Below are positions 58,121 to 64,000 of a DNA stretch of 64,000 nt, piece by piece. Source of the DNA: Tetmemena sp. SeJ-2015 (lineage: Eukaryota; Ciliophora; Spirotrichea; Sporadotrichida; Oxytrichidae); assembly GCA_027382625.1 (NCBI GenBank), contig JAJKFJ010021175.1, forward strand, positions 1-64,000. The letters run 5' to 3'. The first letter of the stretch is position 1. Every line of letters begins with the position of its first letter. The position numbers and the translations under genes are program-made. Below the pieces are notes generated by a model. It was not told where the DNA came from and ran no database searches. It worked only from the letters and a program-made list of their open reading frames with translations.

Positions 58121-58148
58121 AAGAGACAAAATATAATTAAAATATCTG

Positions 58149-59804
58149 ATGGAGTTGCTCAAAGATCCACTAAATGACAGGCAAATACCTCAAGTCTATT
58201 TAAATTTAGTTAATTAAAAGTGCAGCTGCCTGTTTAAGGAGAGCTACTATTAGAAAAGGCTTTGAAATTTGAGAGAGAGACTAGTAGAATTCTGCCTAAC
58301 TTAGATTTGATTCACTCAGTTCTGAGCAGAGAAGGAAAACTGGAGAAGTAGCTCTTGATTAAAATAATCAACGATGTGAAAAGAATTACAAGTAAGATCT
58401 CTATGAATTTTAAGAACTATAGAGAAGGAACCAAATTTGATGAGAGTAGAGGGAGATGCTACAATAATAGGTGACATTCATGGCTAATTCTATGATCTGA
58501 TTAATATGTATTAAAAGCTGAAAAAGCCTCCTGCCTTCAAAATGGTATTTCTTGGAGACTATGTGGATAGAGGATTATATTCAGTCGAAGTTTTAGCCTT
58601 TCTTTTTACTCTAAAAGTATGTAAATCTTATCCCAAGTTTAAATATACCAAGTTTAAATTGACTTTCAGATAAACTATCCAGATCATATATTTTTGCTAA
58701 GAGGAAATCATGAGAGTTGATCCATGACAGAATTTTTCACATTCAGAGAAGAGTGTGCAACTAAGTACGATTTAGAAATGTATGATCTCTTCAACGAGGC
58801 ATTCGATCATTTACCCTTGGCAGCAGTTGTAAACAATGATTACATTTGCATGCATGGAGGAATATCACCTCAACTAAACAACATTGAGGAAATAAACGCA
58901 CTAAACAGATTTATTGAGACTCCTTATGATGGACTATTATGCGATTTATTGTGGTCAGATCCTATAGAAGACTTATATGCAAACATGTTCGAGTACAAGG
59001 AAAATAATGCAAGAGAGTGTTCGTGGCTTTTTGGGAATGAGCCAGTTAAAGAGCTTCTGAAAGAGTCGAACTTAATTTCCGTAGTAAGAGCTCATCAAGT
59101 ACAAAAAGAGGGCTATAAAATGCATCGCTGGAATGGAGTTTCTAATTTCCCCTCAGTTATTACTGTATTTAGTGCACCAAACTACTGTGGATCCTACTCA
59201 AATTTAGGAGCTGTGTTAGTAGTCAGAGATGGGAAAATGCAGATCAAGCAATTCAATTCTGCAGAGTAGCCATATAGACTCAAAGATGACATAGATCTTT
59301 TCAATTGGAGTATGCCCTTCTTAGCAGAAAAAGTTTCAAGCATGCTTTTGAACATAATTTCATAGAATGAAGAGTTTGCGATCGATCAAAAAGAGGATTT
59401 AAATAAAATTGACTACTCAAAGCTCCTTAGAACTGGTTCAACAAGTAAGATTAAATTGAAATAAAAAACGTTTAGAGTTTGAAAGGGAGGAAATATTGAG
59501 AACTAAAGTTAAGTCCGTTGCAAGAATCACCAAAATTTATAAGACATTGAAAGATAACAATGAACTGATTTTGCAAATCAAGGAAATGTCGTATGATGGT
59601 AAGATTCCACAGGGCCTTCTATTACAAGGCAAATAAGCGGTTAAAGACACTTTTAAAGAGTTTGTATTAGCAAGTAACCTTGACCGCCCTAACGAAAGAA
59701 GGCCCTAAAATTAAAAAAAGAAAGAGACTGATGTGGTTTTGCTTAAGCAAGGCTCAATTTAAAGTATAATCAATGATGTTGATGATGATAATTTACTTTT
59801 ATGA
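58149..59804 (+). CDS. Calcineurin A (PP2B) catalytic subunit
   Basis: A Ca2+/calmodulin-dependent Ser/Thr phosphatase. PPP signatures: GDIHGQFYDLINMYQKLKKP, VFLGDYVDRGLYSVEVLAFL, IFLLRGNHES, EFFTFREECATKYDLEMYDL, ICMHGGISPQLNNIEEINAL, LLWSDPIEDL and FSAPNYCGSYSNLGAVLVVR. The calcineurin-B-binding helix is DDIDLFNWSMPFLAEKVSSM. The C-terminal region SVARITKIYKTLKDNNELIL with MSYDGKIPQGLLLQGKQAVK matches the regulatory tail of the family. The start MELLKDPLNDRQIPQV joins the rest through an IES (pointer AAGT). Introns at about 58392–58422, 58617–58669 and 59446–59480 restore the frame. An in-frame TGA at 58718–58720 replaces the Arg after GNHE-Cys in other calcineurins. Final TGA at 59802–59804. 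Confidence 0.93.
58192..58221. other. IES in calcineurin A, 26 bp removed, pointer AAGT
   Basis: Joins NDRQIPQ to VQLPVQGELLLEKAL. The frame shifts unless it is removed. Confidence 0.8.
58718..58720 (+). other. In-frame TGA inside calcineurin A
   Basis: RGNHES-TGA-SMTEFFTF aligns without gaps to RGNHECRHLTEYFTF of animal calcineurin, so neither an IES nor an intron can account for it. Confidence 0.75.
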
Positions 59805-59835
59805 TTTTTAAATACTATAATTATCAATGATAAAA

Positions 59836-62439
<2,604 letters not shown>

Positions 62440-62495
62440 TAAAATAGGAAATGTACAATCACTAATAATCCACGTTTTAATCAATAAATTCTAAA

Positions 62496-63277
62496 ATGAA
62501 ATTGTAGCCTAACCCTAATGAAGCTGAGAACTCAGGAAGTGGTTCGGGGAAGTTAGATCTGGAAGACATGAAGTTTGTTGCTCTTAGGAAATACAGAATA
62601 TTCCTAGACAGAATAACTAGATTTCCCAGGCAGAGATGGATCTTTTTAGCTGTCATTCTTGCATTCTTCGTTTTAATAATGTTAAAATTACTATGTTTAC
62701 AGAGTATACCTCTTCGATGGTAAGAGATCATTACATTTTTAAGAAAGATTATTGATTGATTGTTTAGGCTACGCTCTGATTGCCTACTTACTGGGTCTTT
62801 TCTACTTGAATCAAATAATGTTATACTTGTCTCCAGCTGAGGACCCAGATGATTTGGAATTTGACAACGAATAAGATTTCATTTTGCCGATGAAGTAAGA
62901 ATAACTTAAAAACCATTTCTCGTTATGCATTAGAAATTAATTCCGTGTACTTTTAGAGAGACAGATGAATTCAAAGGATTCCAACGCAAGATTTATGAGA
63001 TGGAGTTATGGTAAGAAACATCTACTTATTTTAATTCATTCTTCATAGGAAACTTCTAGCATACTCCACAATGCTATCGATTGGAACAACATTCTTTGAG
63101 TTCTTTATTTTCCCTATGTACTGGCCCCTGCTAGCTTCCTATTTCGTGTTCATGACAACCTTCCTCTGCAGATACAAAATTGAGCATATGATTCGCTACA
63201 AGTACATACCATTCGATTTTGGAAAGAAGCAGTACTCCGGCAGAAAAGGAAAGGGACTCTTCAAATCTAAAAGCTGA
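62496..63277 (+). CDS. RER1: RER1, Golgi-to-ER membrane protein retrieval receptor
   Basis: Starts MKLQPNPNEAENSGSGSGKL, then YRIFLDRITRFPRQRWIFLA. An IES (pointer GTTT, 62670/62695) separates ILAFFV from YRVYLFDG. After a 48-bp intron comes YALIAYLLGLFYLNQIMLYL with SPAEDPDDLEFDNEQDFILP. Two more introns (about 62896–62958 and 63010–63047) precede ETDEFKGFQRKIYEMELWKL, LSIGTTFFEFFIFPMYWPLL and the hallmark IEHMIRYKYIPFDFGKKQYS. TGA at 63275–63277. Four membrane spans and about 200 residues, as in the family. RER1 retrieves membrane proteins from cis-Golgi to ER. Confidence 0.95.
62670..62698. other. IES in RER1, 25 bp removed, pointer GTTT
   Basis: The only 4-bp repeat whose removal puts RVYLFDG in frame. 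Gives LAFFVYRVYLFDG, as in RER1 proteins. Confidence 0.85.
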
Positions 63278-64000
63278 AATTAATAAAGGATTACTTAAGC
63301 AGACTAATTCTATAAAAATGTATCGTTAATAGTGAACGCACTATTATGAAATTAAAAGAATCTAGAAATTATAAGTAAGCATAATATATTTTAGAGGTCT
63401 TAAAATAAATTGGCTTTATCAATACTCTTTTGTTGATTTATTTTCAATTACGTAATTACTATTTTCTATACGGTACTGATCTTATCTTTGAAATTGTTTA
63501 AATCTTTTTTTTAATTAGTTAAAGTTATATCAAAAGCTTTTTCAAGAAAATTATTTCTTCACTATTTATTGCTAGGAGACTGAATTATTTGATTTTATAT
63601 GTTAATTTCATAATTGTTTGTGAGGCTTATCTGATTGTAGTTAGTCTTTTGAATATTAACGAATTAGATTCCCGCCCTCTAACTTTGACTTCCTGAGTTT
63701 TATTTTACCTCCTCCTCTTCTATGGATATATTCCGTTGTCTACTAGAGTTAAGAGAGTCTTAAGTTTAAAAAATTCCGTTTTTCTTTCTATTTTAAAGAT
63801 TTTAGGCAATATCTAAGCCCTGACTTATCTTAAAGTCCTTTATTTGATCTCTTTAGCTTGTTGCTTCAGAAAATGTCTCAAAATATTTTTTCAAATAATT
63901 AAATGAAGGATTTACATCATTAAGTCTGGCTGTACTGCCTTAAGAAGAGGCTAAGAGTTTACGGGTAGGGTTGCTTAGATTGATCGGAAGTTGGACTTAT
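63278..64000. other. 3' end of window, no gene seen
   Basis: AT-rich. 63660–63740 is slightly richer in C but shows no coding frame I trust on either strand. Confidence 0.45.

Noticed and set aside
58704..58730. CATGA repeats flanking the calcineurin in-frame TGA as IES pointers
   Set aside because: Removing the 14 bases shifts the frame, and any 3n deletion would shorten a strictly length-conserved loop of the phosphatase.

Overview
The window looks like germline (micronuclear) DNA of a hypotrich/spirotrich ciliate of the Oxytricha–Stylonychia type. Three things seen in the sequence say so. First, TAA and TAG are read as Gln inside conserved proteins (SKP1, CFAP52, malic enzyme, polo kinase), while TGA ends them. 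Second, genes are broken by short AT-rich segments that do not behave as GT–AG introns. Each is flanked by a 2–11 base direct repeat (a 'pointer'), and removing the segment plus one repeat copy restores the frame and the expected family alignment; these are internal eliminated sequences (IESs) between macronuclear-destined segments (MDSs). Third, one gene (polo-like kinase) is scrambled, with part of it inverted. Ordinary short introns (mostly 31–80 bp) are also present. Identifications come from reading translations against remembered family motifs; no search was run.

Layout. 1–2.3 kb: AT-rich, no gene seen. 2.3–5.8 kb: minus-strand small multipass membrane protein and a charged coiled-coil protein, plus an orphan coding fragment. 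6.0–10.7 kb: long Gln/Asn/Ser-rich plus-strand gene. 11.2–14.9 kb: CFAP52 (WD40 ciliary protein). 15.05–15.5 kb: SKP1 (minus). 15.7–18.3 kb: minus-strand coiled-coil protein, divergent from ODAD1 (outer dynein arm docking complex) at 18.4–20.2 kb. 20.2–25.4 kb: two low-complexity hypothetical genes. 26.0–27.6 kb: malic enzyme with six mapped IESs. 28.0–30.0 kb: MORN-repeat protein (minus). 30.06–30.6 kb: PEX4-like E2. 30.9–38.6 kb: minus strand, a charged hypothetical gene and, upstream of it, a FLYWCH/MULE transposase-like gene. 39.4–43.4 kb: two tandem GT11-type glycosyltransferases. 43.3–54.0 kb: degenerate tandem triplication carrying three paralogues of a Tyr/Cys-rich membrane protein with a Pro/Gln tail, each unit led by a remnant of the GT11 3' end. 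54.5–56.5 kb: CDPK (minus). 57.0–58.1 kb: hypothetical (minus). 58.15–59.8 kb: calcineurin A. 59.84–62.4 kb: scrambled polo-like kinase. 62.5–63.3 kb: RER1. 63.3–64 kb: nothing seen.

How the genes relate. CFAP52, ODAD1 and possibly the MORN protein are axonemal. Calcineurin A, CDPK and PLK are calcium or cell-cycle signalling enzymes. Hypotrich genes normally end up on separate macronuclear nanochromosomes, so neighbourhood here probably says little about co-function. The strongest finds are the inverted polo-kinase locus with both recombination pointers identified, one of them lying on a 5' splice site; IESs as short as 14 bp; and the degenerating triplicated membrane-protein array.
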